DNA of 64,000 nucleotides from Arthrobacter sp. H35-D1 (GCF_030063185.1 NZ_JASISP010000012.1:44138-108137); one strand, 5' to 3'. Numbered from the stretch's first letter, positions 37,086-45,709 are shown. The notes: a model not told the origin generated them from the letters alone. Made by a program: numbers and translations.

Positions 37086-37366
37086 CAAACGTGTGATCCG
37101 GGTGCATGGAAGCCGTGACGTGGCAGCACCAGGGGCTAACTCAAGATCAAACTATGAACAAACGGGCCACACCGTTAACGCTCGATGCTAGACACTGATA
37201 CGCCCCAGCCGAACAATCGTCATGCGGTAACCAACCCGCGAATATCAGTCTGACACTGCACAGTCGAATACAAGACTCGCCAGCACAGCACCCACACCCG
37301 GATCACACCCAAGAGCGGCCCCCAGCACCAATGCTGGGAGCCGCTCATTACTGCCGCTTGACAAAC
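37086..37366 (+). ncRNA. Candidate IS1111-type bridge RNA region
   Basis: The 281 bp between the transposase stop and the zinc-ribbon fragment has no ORF. IS110-family elements encode a structured bridge RNA in a noncoding end; in the IS1111 subgroup it is 3' of the transposase. A strong stem-loop at 37313-37346 (GAGCGGC...GCCGCTC with inner CCCAGCA/TGCTGGG) is present. Assignment as bridge RNA is inference from position only. Confidence 0.35.
37313..37346. repeat. Stem-loop near the IS110 right end
   Basis: GAGCGGC/GCCGCTC enclosing CCCAGCA-ccaa-TGCTGGG, about 14 paired bases with a small bulge. It may be a terminator or part of the element's guide RNA. Confidence 0.6.
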
Positions 37367-38236
37367 TTATCCACATATCAGTTTGTTGGTGCATCGTTGG
37401 CAGTGCCCTTGCCCATCAGGTTGCCGACGTTCGATGCCGGCCTCTTGCCCGCACCCATCACACGTCGTGAGATGGCCTGCTCGGTAGCATTTTCTGCAGC
37501 AGATTAGCCCATCTCGTCGGGAACCGAGCGGTCCGGGCTGTTTGCAGTGTCCGCAAACCGGCTCATCCAGCGGCGCGCCCGCACCGCGAAGTCCGTCATA
37601 GAGCCTTCGAAATAGCCGCGAGGACCGAGCCGGATCCATAAACCATGAGTCTCCGAAGTCCTCGCATTCCACCAGTAGTCGGGCCGTTCGATCCCGACCC
37701 GCAGAAAGAGCGCCACTTTTCGCAATGGCAATCTCAATGCCCCGTTCTGGAAGGTTGGGGAATCGGGACATCAGATTGCTGACCAACTCTGGCTGTGCGG
37801 CGGCCTGTTTGTCTGTCCAGCACTGTTGGCAGTAGCCGCGATTGCCGATGCCAGAGTATCTTCGCTTCGATTGGCCACATCTGACGCATTCAACCGTGGT
37901 CCCTCGGTCTCCTTGATGGCAGGAACTGCAAATCAGTGCTCCACCGGTGGAATTTGGTAGGAGGCGCACGAGGTTGCAGTAGTTGCAGCGCGGCCGTTGC
38001 AAGGTAGTAGCTCCCTGCTGGGTGAGCGCTGCGATGATTCGTTCGAGGGCGCGGGGCATCTTGGGACTGCCCGACGTCAACAGATCGGGCTCATCTTCTA
38101 GAAGGGTTCGCATCCGAAGCGCCGGTGGCTGCGTTCTGATGGAGGCGCTGACGGTGCTGACGATTCGCTCGAGTGCTAAAGCCGGTTCCACCCTTTGAAG
38201 GCTTTCGGCTATAGCTTCGATATGATCAGCGCGCAT
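37367..38236 (-). pseudogene. Multi-zinc-ribbon/recombinase-like protein, N-terminal part (module 1)
   Basis: From ATG 38236 (one base after the HTH gene stop) 289 codons are open. The start region matches the module 2 protein in layout, with DEPDLLTSGSPKMP against SKPDLLTSGRSDAT. CxxC pairs follow: CNYC, CSSC, CVRCG, CQQC, CGHC, CRKC, CDGCG, CQRC. The reading stops at 37367 in DNA of the IS110 element. The rest of the gene is at 30187-32016. Confidence 0.78.
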
Positions 38237-38237
38237 C

Positions 38238-38585
38238 TTATGGCTGGATCTGTGCTCGTTTTGGGCGCAGGTTCTTTTCCCGCAATACTGACGTGCCGCT
38301 CGGCTCTGGACCTCCGTCTGTGGCTGTTGCTTCGGAGTGCGTTGCAGCTGCACCCAACGCGACCCGGCGCACGAGATCATCGGCCGTACAGTCGAGAATA
38401 TCCATGAGAGCGACCAGAACGTGCATATTGAGTCGTTCGGGTTTCTCTGCAGCCAAACGATAAACCTGGCTCGTAGAGAGGGTGATGCCCCGCTCTTTCA
38501 AGAGCGGGATCAGCTTTGTCGTGCTGAACATGCCGGCTGCGGCCATTACCTCCCTTAACCTCCATTCATATCCCAATACATTCAT
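38238..38585 (-). CDS. Small HTH protein of recombinase module 1
   Basis: The 115-residue protein has an XRE-like helix-turn-helix: MFSTTKLIPLLKERGITLST, then SQVYRLAAEKPERLNMHVL and ILDCTADDLV. The C-terminal tail ends LRPKRAQIQP, matching LRPRPARIHRP in the module 2 protein. The two share the same length and domain layout. Its ATG overlaps the integrase stop (ATGA). It probably represses or directs the module; a palindrome at the integrase start is a candidate binding site. Confidence 0.78.
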   Translation of the reverse strand: MNVLGYEWRLREVMAAAGMFSTTKLIPLLKERGITLSTSQVYRLAAEKPERLNMHVLVALMDILDCTADDLVRRVALGAAATHSEATATDGGPEPSGTSVLREKNLRPKRAQIQP

Positions 38586-39733
38586 TTGTCGGGCCCTTCT
38601 TCTAGTTGGGGACGGACAAGCTGGTCCACTGCCTGCCTCATCATCTTGTTTGCGAAGTCATTGCTGACAGCAGTGTAGATCGCCGTTGTCGATTGGTAAG
38701 CATGACCAACTTGTTGCTGGACAAAGGTAGGGTCTATTCCCTCTTCGGCGAGGTGGGTCACATAGCTGTGCCGAAGCGCATGGGGCGAAAGATCCTTGTC
38801 TAACCCGAGTTCATCACGGTATGTGGCGAACCGCTCCGACAGTTCACGCGCACGTAGCCGCGTGCCCCGCTCGGACAACCACAACGCATTTGAATTGTCG
38901 ACTTTCACGAGCGGCCAGACATTCTCGATGTAATCTTGCAGCGCTTCGACCGCCCAGCCACGCAGAGTCACCACAGATCGCCGGTTCGGTGGCCCACGCC
39001 GTGAGGCTTTTCCAAGTCTCACCTGCAGCATGCCGAATGTCCCAAATTCTGGCGCGTGCCGATTGCGGTAAAAGTCGGTCGAGTCCAGATTTACTGCTTC
39101 GTTAGCCCGCAGTCCCCAGGCATAGACCACTTTCAACAATGTGGCGTCACGATACGCCGGAAGGGCACCCTTCTTACCCGCCTCGAGCCTTCGCCCGACT
39201 TCGCCATCTGCATGGTCAAAGAGCATTTGCAGCTCCTCTTTGGTCATCGGGCGTCGACCTGGCAGGCCTTCATAGTCTTGAAGATGACGCGTCGTATTCC
39301 AGTCATGGCAGACCTGAATGGGATGCGTACCGAATCGCTCCTCGCACTCCACACTCCAGCCGTAGTGTTCCGAGCAGAGGTAGTCACAAAATCCACGCAC
39401 TGCATGTTGATAACCACGGATCGTAGACGGCGCCAACTTTCTGACGGATACCAGGTGCATCATCCATTCGTCCATGGTCGAGGCCGTCCATTGCCATGGC
39501 CATTCCGAGGTAAAGCCATGGAATCGCTTCACGATTCCAACGACTGAGTCCACGGAATCTTTGCGCAGGTTCCGTCCACCGCGCTGTTGCATCGTCCAGC
39601 CCTCCAGCATGGCATTAAAGACGGCGTCCTCTTCTTGAAGGAAAGAGACCCCTGCCGAAAGGTAGAGCGAGGCTGCGCCGTGTGGGACTCCTGGTTGGAC
39701 CACCATTCCTCCTTCGTTTGATGCACTTATCAT
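38582..39733 (-). CDS. Tyrosine recombinase/integrase of module 1
   Basis: The 383-residue integrase has a SAM-like N-terminal domain (LRKDSVDSVVGIVKRF) and a complete catalytic set: Arg in YAWGLRANEAVNLD, HALRHSYVTHLAEEG, QVGHAYQSTTAIYTAVS with the tyrosine. It is homologous throughout to 62639-63748. The start is uncertain: ATG 39733 or, just after a strong AAGGAGG (39707-39714), GTG 39703. It is the first gene of a three-gene overlapping operon. Confidence 0.88.
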   Translation of the reverse strand: MISASNEGGMVVQPGVPHGAASLYLSAGVSFLQEEDAVFNAMLEGWTMQQRGGRNLRKDSVDSVVGIVKRFHGFTSEWPWQWTASTMDEWMMHLVSVRKLAPSTIRGYQHAVRGFCDYLCSEHYGWSVECEERFGTHPIQVCHDWNTTRHLQDYEGLPGRRPMTKEELQMLFDHADGEVGRRLEAGKKGALPAYRDATLLKVVYAWGLRANEAVNLDSTDFYRNRHAPEFGTFGMLQVRLGKASRRGPPNRRSVVTLRGWAVEALQDYIENVWPLVKVDNSNALWLSERGTRLRARELSERFATYRDELGLDKDLSPHALRHSYVTHLAEEGIDPTFVQQQVGHAYQSTTAIYTAVSNDFANKMMRQAVDQLVRPQLEEGPDK

Positions 39734-39739
39734 GCATTA
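39719..39739. promoter_or_regulatory. Palindrome at the module 1 integrase start
   Basis: TGATGCA-N7-TGCATTA (one mismatch) spans the 39733 ATG region. A longer, perfect palindrome with the same TGCAT/ATGCA core covers the start of the second integrase (63740-63780). It is a candidate operator for the module's HTH protein. Confidence 0.45.
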
Positions 39740-39865
39740 AACGCGAACTGCTTCCGCAAAGCAAGAGTTTCCCAACGTACACTTGGGCCATCGGGAGTTC
39801 TTGGAATGGAACTGCGACGCCTGTAATCGTCCGAAATTCGCATCTGATGCAATTCCGCGCAGAAG

Positions 39866-40187
39866 GGGTTTGGTGGCACGCTCGAGCAACTATGAGCTGT
39901 ACGGCGACATGAGTGCCAGGGTCATGGAGGTCGTGGGCCGGTTTGGCAGGTGGCAGGAGGTGTACTCCATTGACGAATCGTTCGTGGGGTTGCTGGGGAA
40001 CGATGAACAAGTGCAGGCCGCGGGGAGTCGAATCCGAGCGGCAGTGATGCAACACGTGGGAGTGCCGGTGTGCGTGGGTGTGGCCGGGACTACCGGTACA
40101 GGCGAGTATTCACGGGTAGCCTATTCGGCCCGATTTATTCGGATACCGCCGTGGGATAAGAAGCGGTGGGCAGCCGCCGCGGTCTAA
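39866..40187 (+). pseudogene. umuC: umuC, internal fragment
   Basis: From GGGTTTGGTG the frame reads LVARSSNYELYGDMSARVME and VYSIDESFVGLLG, the second catalytic region of Y-family polymerases (SIDE), then HVGVPVCVGVAGT. Similarity is lost near 40088; the frame then runs through unrelated residues to a stop at 40187. About 300 residues of finger, little-finger and C-terminal domains are missing, so a second deletion or insertion ended the gene. Confidence 0.88.
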
Positions 40188-40386
40188 GCGATAGAACAGT
40201 GAGGTTGAAAGCGTCTCATAATCCGAGGTGTGATGTTTGATTAGTTCCGGGAGTGGAATGAGATCGAGAAGAACGAAGCCATGAAAGCCCGGTGCCCGAC
40301 GCCGTCTGTTGGGGCCCTTCACCGATAAGTGCTCAGCCTGAATTTCCAAGCTTTCAGGCCTCACCTCAACGTTTATACTTCACTTC

Positions 40387-41055
40387 ATGGATGATGAACC
40401 TTGTGTGTTGGTGGTGGAGGATGATGCCGCGTTGGCGGCAATGCTGGCAGACCTGCTGGGTGGTGAAGGTTACGAGGTGGTGGTTGCAGGTGATGGCCAA
40501 CGTGCCCTTCACGAGGGACTCAGCCGGCATTTTGATGTGATCGTGATGGATCGCGGTCTGCCAGCCATTGAGGGGTTGGACGTCTTGGAGCGCCTGCGTC
40601 GCAAAGGAGTGGCCACCCCGGCGCTCATACTCTCGGCCTTGAGCAATCCTGCAGACCGCGTTGAGGGGCTGAACCGGGGGGCAGAGGACTATTTGGGTAA
40701 GCCTTTTGACATCGATGAACTGCTTGCGCGGGTCAGGTCTCTGCTCAGGCGCCACTCCGACACGTCCGCTCTGGTGAGGGTTCCTGGTGGATCGCTGGAT
40801 GTTGGTACCCGGATGGTGACTCTCGACGGTTTGGGCATGGTGGTGCTGTCCGAACGGGAGAGCGAGTTTTTGGAGCATCTTGCCCGGCGTCCCCAGCAGG
40901 TCTTTACCAGGGAGGGTCTTTTGGAATCGGTGTTCGCCGATGCCGATGACAGCGGCGTGGTTGATACCTATGTACACTATCTTCGCAAGAAACTGGGCCG
41001 CGCGTGTGTGTTGACGGTGCGCGGACGCGGCTACGTCTTGGGACCACTGGCGTGA
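40387..41055 (+). CDS. Two-component response regulator (OmpR/PhoB family)
   Basis: The 222-residue protein has a receiver domain with acidic pocket (VVEDDAAL), phosphoacceptor Asp55 in VIVMDRGLP, and the lysine in LGKPFDIDEL. A winged-helix OmpR domain follows (LSERESEFLEHLARRPQQVF, TYVHYLRKKLG, VRGRGYVLG). It overlaps the kinase gene (GTGA). It likely controls the downstream flavin/ferric-reductase operon. Confidence 0.93.
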   Translation: MDDEPCVLVVEDDAALAAMLADLLGGEGYEVVVAGDGQRALHEGLSRHFDVIVMDRGLPAIEGLDVLERLRRKGVATPALILSALSNPADRVEGLNRGAEDYLGKPFDIDELLARVRSLLRRHSDTSALVRVPGGSLDVGTRMVTLDGLGMVVLSERESEFLEHLARRPQQVFTREGLLESVFADADDSGVVDTYVHYLRKKLGRACVLTVRGRGYVLGPLA

Positions 41056-42272
41056 ATACCAGGGATGTGGCAGAGCTTCGCCGTTCGGTGGTTCGTCTGG
41101 CGCTGCAGTTCACTGTGCTGATTGTGGTTCTTCTGGCTGTGATGGGCGGCCTACTGTACTCCATCGTGGCAGCCAGCACGGCCGAAGCCCTGAACAAAAC
41201 ACTGATGGGTGCAACCCAGATCGACTCTCCCCGCGACGCACCCGCAGGCGTCTACGTCGCGATTGCCGACGAAGACCAGGTAAAGGTCTCTCCAGTCATG
41301 CCCGCAGGGCTCCCGGACCAAGCAGCCATGAACCGTGTGGACGCTTCGCAGTCGGATGAACAGCAAAGCCTCGAGGTGGGCGGGCACACCTATGAAGTGC
41401 TGACCACCATTCGCAACGACAAAGTGGTGCAGGCCGCCGTGGACACCCACGAGGGAAGTGAGTCATTGAACCGCTTGGCATGGTCCATGGTGGTTGCCGG
41501 AACTGCGGCGGCCTTGCTCGCTGCTGCCGTGTCGGTCTGGATGGCGGTACGGGCCATGCGGCCACTAGCCGAGAGCCTGGCCTTGCAAAGGCGGTTCGTG
41601 GCCGATGCCAGCCATGAACTCAGAACGCCGTTGACATTGCTAAGCACACGCTCCCAACTCCTGCGCAGGAAGCTGGAGGTGCCCGGGACCGATTTTTCCA
41701 GGGAAGCTGTCTCAACAGAGGTCAGTGCGATTGTCGAGGACTCACGGCTGCTCACCGGAATTCTCGATGACTTGTTGATTTCCGTGGACCCCCGCTCCGC
41801 CGTGGCCCACACCGCGGTGGATCTGGCAGAGGTTTCCCGCAACGCTGTCGCCTTGGCCATGCCCCAGGCAGTGCAACGCTCCATCCAGCTGGCCCAACCT
41901 GCCATGGCGGTGCCTATCTTGGTTCAAGGATCGCCGGTTGCACTGCTGCGCGTCTTTACCGCACTGATTGCCAACGCAATGGACCACGCCCAGAGCGAAG
42001 TCAGCGTAGCTGTGAGCAGCAAGGGTACTGACGTATGCATCGAGGTCTCTGACGACGGTCCTGGATTTATGCCAGGAACCGAGTCACGTGTCTTTGAAAG
42101 ATTCTCTTCACTGCGCCCGGCGTCTGTGGGTGCGGGGCCACCACGTCATTACGGGCTGGGTCTGGCTTTAGTGGCAGAGATTGTGGCACTGCACAACGGC
42201 AAGATCACGGTGGGATCCGCACCCAGTGGCGGCGCCGCGATAAGGATCATCTTGCCCTTGGCAGCCAAGTAG
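41052..42272 (+). CDS. Sensor histidine kinase
   Basis: The 406-residue kinase starts at GTG 41052, overlapping the regulator stop. Two membrane helices (ALQFTVLIVVLLAVMGGLLY and MVVAGTAAALLAAAVSVWM) enclose a sensor domain of about 90 residues. The H box is FVADASHELRTPLTLL, the N box ALIANAMDHAQSEV and the G box SDDGPGFMPG. The signal is unknown; context suggests redox or metal status. Confidence 0.93.
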   Translation: MNTRDVAELRRSVVRLALQFTVLIVVLLAVMGGLLYSIVAASTAEALNKTLMGATQIDSPRDAPAGVYVAIADEDQVKVSPVMPAGLPDQAAMNRVDASQSDEQQSLEVGGHTYEVLTTIRNDKVVQAAVDTHEGSESLNRLAWSMVVAGTAAALLAAAVSVWMAVRAMRPLAESLALQRRFVADASHELRTPLTLLSTRSQLLRRKLEVPGTDFSREAVSTEVSAIVEDSRLLTGILDDLLISVDPRSAVAHTAVDLAEVSRNAVALAMPQAVQRSIQLAQPAMAVPILVQGSPVALLRVFTALIANAMDHAQSEVSVAVSSKGTDVCIEVSDDGPGFMPGTESRVFERFSSLRPASVGAGPPRHYGLGLALVAEIVALHNGKITVGSAPSGGAAIRIILPLAAK

Positions 42273-42380
42273 CAGAGGGCCATTCATCGCAGCTTGCTGG
42301 CTCTGTCTAAGAAAGCACAAAGATTCCGCAGGGATGATGGAGGTAAGAATACTTCACCAGCAACCAGACCGGAGCAGACC

Positions 42381-42659
42381 ATGACGAAGAGAAACAGCGG
42401 AAAGCAATGGGCGCTCAACCTCACCACGGCCGTCACCGTGGGCAGCTTTGCGGTTCTCGGAATTGGTGCCATAGCCGTGGACCAAGCCACGGGGAGCCCC
42501 GGAACAAGCACTAAATCCGTCAAGAGCGCAGACAAGGGTGACACATCGCAAATCAAGGTCCCAAACCAAAACACTGGCGCCTATGGTGGATACTCCGGTG
42601 GCAGTTCCGTGCAATCCGGTAACGGCACGGCCACCAACGGCACATCGTCCGGGTCCTGA
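42381..42659 (+). CDS. Small membrane-anchored protein
   Basis: A 92-residue protein with a basic start (MTKRNSGKQW), one hydrophobic segment (AVTVGSFAVLGIGAIAV) and a glycine/serine/threonine-rich extracytoplasmic tail (GAYGGYSGGSSVQSGNG). It lacks a recognisable FMN-binding domain. It sits one base before apbE in an electron-transfer operon. GGAG lies six bases before the start. Confidence 0.65.
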   Translation: MTKRNSGKQWALNLTTAVTVGSFAVLGIGAIAVDQATGSPGTSTKSVKSADKGDTSQIKVPNQNTGAYGGYSGGSSVQSGNGTATNGTSSGS

Positions 42660-42660
42660 T

Positions 42661-43620
42661 ATGGAGTCCAAGTCGTGGACGGTGTGGGGGCTGGAAGTGT
42701 CTATCACCGTCACGGCGCCTGGGCTGGCATCCGCAGCTGAACGGGTGGTCCGGGAAGAAATTGCAGGCGTCGACGATGCTTGCAGCCGATTTCGAAAAGA
42801 CTCGGAACTTGTATGCCTGCAGCCGAAGCTGGCGGCCGGGGCCACAGTGAGCCCTCTGCTGGCGATGCTGGTCAAATCTGCACTGGATGCTGCCGCATGG
42901 ACTGACGGCGACGTGGACCCGACCTTGGGCAGGGACTTGGAAGCCCTAGGCTACGACCGGGACTTAGCCGAAGTTCAGCTCAGCCCGAGTGGGACCGTGA
43001 TCCATGACCCGCGGGTGCAGCAGCGAAGCGCCGGCTGGAACCAGGTTCACCTCGTGGGGCGAAAGCTGAGTGTTCCCGAACACGTGCGTCTGGATTTAGG
43101 GGCAACTGCCAAGGCAGTCGCCGCCGACCGCGCCGCACAACGGGTTGCCGCAGAACTGGAATGTGGGATCCTGGTCTCCCTGGGCGGGGACATTGCCACC
43201 GCCGGCCCGGCACCGGAGGGAGGGTGGCAGGTGCTGGTGCAGGACATGCCCGGGGATCCCCGGCAGCAGGTCACCCTGCGCGCGGGCCATGCCATGGCAA
43301 CCTCGAGTACCCAGAAACGGCGGTGGCAGCATGAAGGCCGCACCGTTCACCATATTCTTGACCCCCGGTTCGGACTTCCAGCGGAACCGGTGTGGCGTTC
43401 CGTTTCGGTGGCTGCGCCGTCGTGCCTGCAGGCAAATGCTTTCAGCACGGCAGGGATTGTGCGGGGCTTTACCGCCGTTGAATGGTTTGACCGAGTTGGC
43501 ATCGCCGCACGTCTGGTCGACGCGCGGGGGCGAGTGTCCACGACCGCTGGCTGGCCCAAGGACGGGAACCAGCATGAAGGGGAAAGCATGGCCATGAAGG
43601 GAGGGGAATCGGATGGATAA
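42661..43620 (+). CDS. apbE: FAD:protein FMN transferase (ApbE family)
   Basis: The 319-residue protein has ApbE landmarks: VDDACSRFRKDSEL, DGDVDPTLGRDLEALGYD, LDLGATAKAVAADRAAQ, ILVSLGGDIATAGP and the late ATSSTQKRRWQHEG / HHILDPRFGLP region that binds FAD and Mg. It covalently attaches FMN to threonine of extracytoplasmic flavoproteins. No FMN-binding target gene is visible next to it. No clear signal peptide is seen. It overlaps the next gene by 8 bp. Confidence 0.9.
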   Translation: MESKSWTVWGLEVSITVTAPGLASAAERVVREEIAGVDDACSRFRKDSELVCLQPKLAAGATVSPLLAMLVKSALDAAAWTDGDVDPTLGRDLEALGYDRDLAEVQLSPSGTVIHDPRVQQRSAGWNQVHLVGRKLSVPEHVRLDLGATAKAVAADRAAQRVAAELECGILVSLGGDIATAGPAPEGGWQVLVQDMPGDPRQQVTLRAGHAMATSSTQKRRWQHEGRTVHHILDPRFGLPAEPVWRSVSVAAPSCLQANAFSTAGIVRGFTAVEWFDRVGIAARLVDARGRVSTTAGWPKDGNQHEGESMAMKGGESDG

Positions 43621-44170
43621 CGCCTTGTGGGCTTTTGGCCGGATGAGTGGTGTGGTCTCGTTGGTCCTGTTCAGCGTCGCAGTCATACTGGGGATCCTGA
43701 ACAGGTCTGGCAGGCCATTGTTTGCCATTCCGAGGTTCTCCATGACGCTGTTGCACCGCAACGTATCTTTGCTGGCAACAGTTTTCTTAGTGTTCCATAT
43801 CGTGGCGTTAATGCTGGATTCGTACGCGAAGCTCAACGTGATTGACGTGTTTGTTCCTTTCCTGGGCGGCTTCAAGCCGTTCTGGCAGGGCCTGGGCACG
43901 GTGGCTTTTGATCTGGTTCTTGCAGTTGTGGCCACCGGGCTGCTGCGTCACCGTTTGGGGCAGCGGAGCTTTCGCGCCATCCATTGGCTCAGCTACGCGA
44001 TGTGGCCCATTGCTCTGGGACATGCCATTGGCAACGGCACCGACGGCACCAGCAAGTGGTTTGTTGTGCTTGCCGCGGGATCCCTTGCCGCCGTGGGTGC
44101 AGCGGTGGCGTGGCGGTTGTCAGCGAACTTTTTGGAAACCGCCAAAGCCCGGCAAGGCGGCCTGTCATGA
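43613..44170 (+). CDS. Ferric-reductase-like transmembrane protein
   Basis: The 185-residue protein has about five to six hydrophobic helices and paired histidines suitable for heme b: LLHRNVSLLATVFLVFHIVAL and FRAIHWLSYAMWPIALGHAIG. This is the ferric reductase-like transmembrane fold (MsrQ/YedZ-type). It would pass electrons across the membrane. It overlaps apbE upstream and the NuoF-like gene downstream. Confidence 0.85.
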   Translation: MDNALWAFGRMSGVVSLVLFSVAVILGILNRSGRPLFAIPRFSMTLLHRNVSLLATVFLVFHIVALMLDSYAKLNVIDVFVPFLGGFKPFWQGLGTVAFDLVLAVVATGLLRHRLGQRSFRAIHWLSYAMWPIALGHAIGNGTDGTSKWFVVLAAGSLAAVGAAVAWRLSANFLETAKARQGGLS

Positions 44171-45420
44171 CAATCCAGGAAGCAGTAGGACCCGCCGTGG
44201 ATACTCTCAGGGGCAGTGCCGGAACGTACCAGCTCTTTGCCGCCGGCTCCAACGCGGGCCTGGCCGAACATGAACAAGCCTTCGGGCCATTATCGCTAGC
44301 TGCCATCGATGCGGGCTTCATGTCGGTGTTGGGAGAGTCGGGCCTAACAGGAAGGGGTGGAGCGGCTTTCTCCTCTTGGCGGAAGGTTGCGGCCACGGCC
44401 CAGGGCCGTGGCGCAGCGTTGCTGCCGGCCAAACCGGTAGTCATCGCCAACGGTGCCGAAGGCGAACCGCTCAGCTTTAAGGATAAGACCCTGCTTGCCC
44501 ATGCACCCCACCTGGTCATTGACGGACTCCTGATTGCCGGGCGGGCCGTATCAGCGTCGCTGCTCTACATCTACACAACACCGGCCGCCATGCCCGTGGT
44601 GGAAGCCGCCGTGGCCGAGCGCCGCGACGCCCGCAAAATCAAGGTGGTCCAAGCCCCGGAAACGTTCATTTCAGGGGAGGCAAGCGCCGTGGTCAACAGC
44701 ATCGCCACCGGCGTTGCCCTGCCGCTGGACAACCGCCGTCGACTCAGCGCAGCAGGGCTCAAAGGCAGGCCCACCCTAGTGTTGAACGTGGAAACACTGG
44801 CCCATGTTGCCCTCATTGCCCGGCACGGGTCCGGGTGGTTCCGGGCAGCGGGATCGGAACGGGACCCCGGAACCCGGCTCGTCTCGATCTCCGGCCAGGG
44901 TGCCGGGCAGGTCTTGGAAGTGGAAGGGGACGCACGACTCTGCGACGTACTCTCAAGTGCCGGAGTGGACCTCTCCACTGTAGGTGCCGTGCTGGTGGGT
45001 GGTTATCACGGCCGGTGGGTCCGGGACTTGGAATGCCGGTTGTCTCCCTCGGGGCCGGGGGAGAACGTGATCAACCCCGGCGCGGGAGTACTCCATATAC
45101 TCCCTGCGCGGGACTGCGGGCTTGAGGCCACCGCACGGATCCTTGACTACCTTGCACGTGCCTCCGCAAAACAATGCGGCCCCTGCATGTTTGGCCTGCC
45201 AGCCATGGCCCGTGTCCTGAGCGCCATCGCCTACGGGGACCGAAACCCACGATTAGTCCTTGAGCTGGAACGTCTCACCAAGCTCGTCGGCGGTCGGGGT
45301 GCCTGCCATCATCCAGACGGGACAGCACGGCTGGTCAGCAGTGCCTTGGAGATGTTCGCCGAGGACATGAAGGCCCATCTTTTGGGAACCTGCACCAGAG
45401 AAACCAGGAGCGCAATATGA
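44167..45420 (+). CDS. NuoF-like flavoprotein (NADH-binding 51 kDa family) with altered Fe-S site
   Basis: The 417-residue protein has the NuoF-type nucleotide/FMN segment GLTGRGGAAFSSWRKV and VIANGAEGEPLSFKDKTLL, an SLBB part, and a C-terminal iron-sulfur region. In NuoF the cluster motif is SCGxCxPC plus a later cysteine; here it reads SAKQCGPCMFG and GRGACHHPDG, so the first cysteine is replaced and only three remain. It probably oxidises NAD(P)H and feeds electrons to the membrane ferric-reductase-like protein or the ferredoxin. ATG overlaps the previous stop (ATGA). Confidence 0.85.
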   Translation: MTIQEAVGPAVDTLRGSAGTYQLFAAGSNAGLAEHEQAFGPLSLAAIDAGFMSVLGESGLTGRGGAAFSSWRKVAATAQGRGAALLPAKPVVIANGAEGEPLSFKDKTLLAHAPHLVIDGLLIAGRAVSASLLYIYTTPAAMPVVEAAVAERRDARKIKVVQAPETFISGEASAVVNSIATGVALPLDNRRRLSAAGLKGRPTLVLNVETLAHVALIARHGSGWFRAAGSERDPGTRLVSISGQGAGQVLEVEGDARLCDVLSSAGVDLSTVGAVLVGGYHGRWVRDLECRLSPSGPGENVINPGAGVLHILPARDCGLEATARILDYLARASAKQCGPCMFGLPAMARVLSAIAYGDRNPRLVLELERLTKLVGGRGACHHPDGTARLVSSALEMFAEDMKAHLLGTCTRETRSAI

Positions 45421-45659
45421 CTGAAATACTCCACATCGACTGGACCCGCTGCGACGGGCGGGGGCTGTGCACCGAACTGTTGCCCACCGTTTTGGTCCGC
45501 GACGACTGGGGCTATCCCTTGGCACTGCAGGCCACCAATGGTAACCGCAGCAATCCCGCCATCAGTCCCGGAAATATTGAAGCGGCCCGCGAAGCTGTCC
45601 ACTTGTGCCCAAAATTGGCTCTTAGCCTTGTCCCAGAACAGGCCAAACCCCGACAGTAG
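45417..45659 (+). CDS. Small ferredoxin
   Basis: An 80-residue ferredoxin with cysteines in RCDGRGLCTELLP and HLCPKLAL, the spacing of actinobacterial single-cluster ferredoxins, where a non-cysteine residue occupies one ligand position, consistent with a [3Fe-4S] or three-Cys [4Fe-4S] cluster. It overlaps the NuoF-like gene (ATGA) and ends the operon. Confidence 0.85.
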   Translation: MTEILHIDWTRCDGRGLCTELLPTVLVRDDWGYPLALQATNGNRSNPAISPGNIEAAREAVHLCPKLALSLVPEQAKPRQ

Positions 45660-45709
45660 GAGAGCTCGACAGAAACGCACATACTAACGCTGGACAAACG
45701 TGGGAGTAG

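Larger units (their letters stand above)
31960..37378 (+). mobile_element. IS110-family insertion sequence (itself interrupted)
   Basis: The DEDD transposase gene halves at 32090-32371 and 36261-37085, together with about 100 bp left and 290 bp right of noncoding DNA, form an IS110-family element that splits the zinc-ribbon gene. Ends are approximate; ATATGTG (32061-32067) and CACATAT (37372-37378) might be subterminal inverted repeats. The long 3' noncoding part resembles the IS1111 subgroup. Confidence 0.65.
38582..39739 (-). other. Recombinase module 1: integrase-HTH-zinc-ribbon operon (promoter-proximal end)
   Basis: This marks the promoter and integrase part of the three-gene unit that continues leftward through 38238-38585 and 37367-38236 and, after the IS110 insertion, 30187-32016. 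Gene order and near-zero spacing are the same as in the complete module at 60322-63780. Confidence 0.6.
27559..39865. mobile_element. 12.3 kb composite insertion splitting umuC
   Basis: umuC sequence matches up to AAGACTTT (27551-27558) and resumes at GGGTTTGG (39866). Joining the two restores AKTLGLVARSS in frame, the normal UmuC reading. No target duplication or inverted terminal repeats are obvious. The insert holds cargo genes (28217-29406), a truncated serine recombinase, an Int-HTH-zinc-ribbon module, an IS110 element within it, and a Tn554-like element within that. It may have been built by several events. Confidence 0.75.

Noticed and set aside
27559..39865. Possibility that the umuC insertion is an integrated conjugative element or prophage
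   Set aside because: No relaxase, type IV secretion, capsid, terminase or replication genes are present; the content is recombinases and two cargo genes.
40110..40364. An 84-codon minus-strand frame after the umuC fragment
   Set aside because: No ribosome-binding site, no family and overlap with the umuC tail; probably scar DNA.
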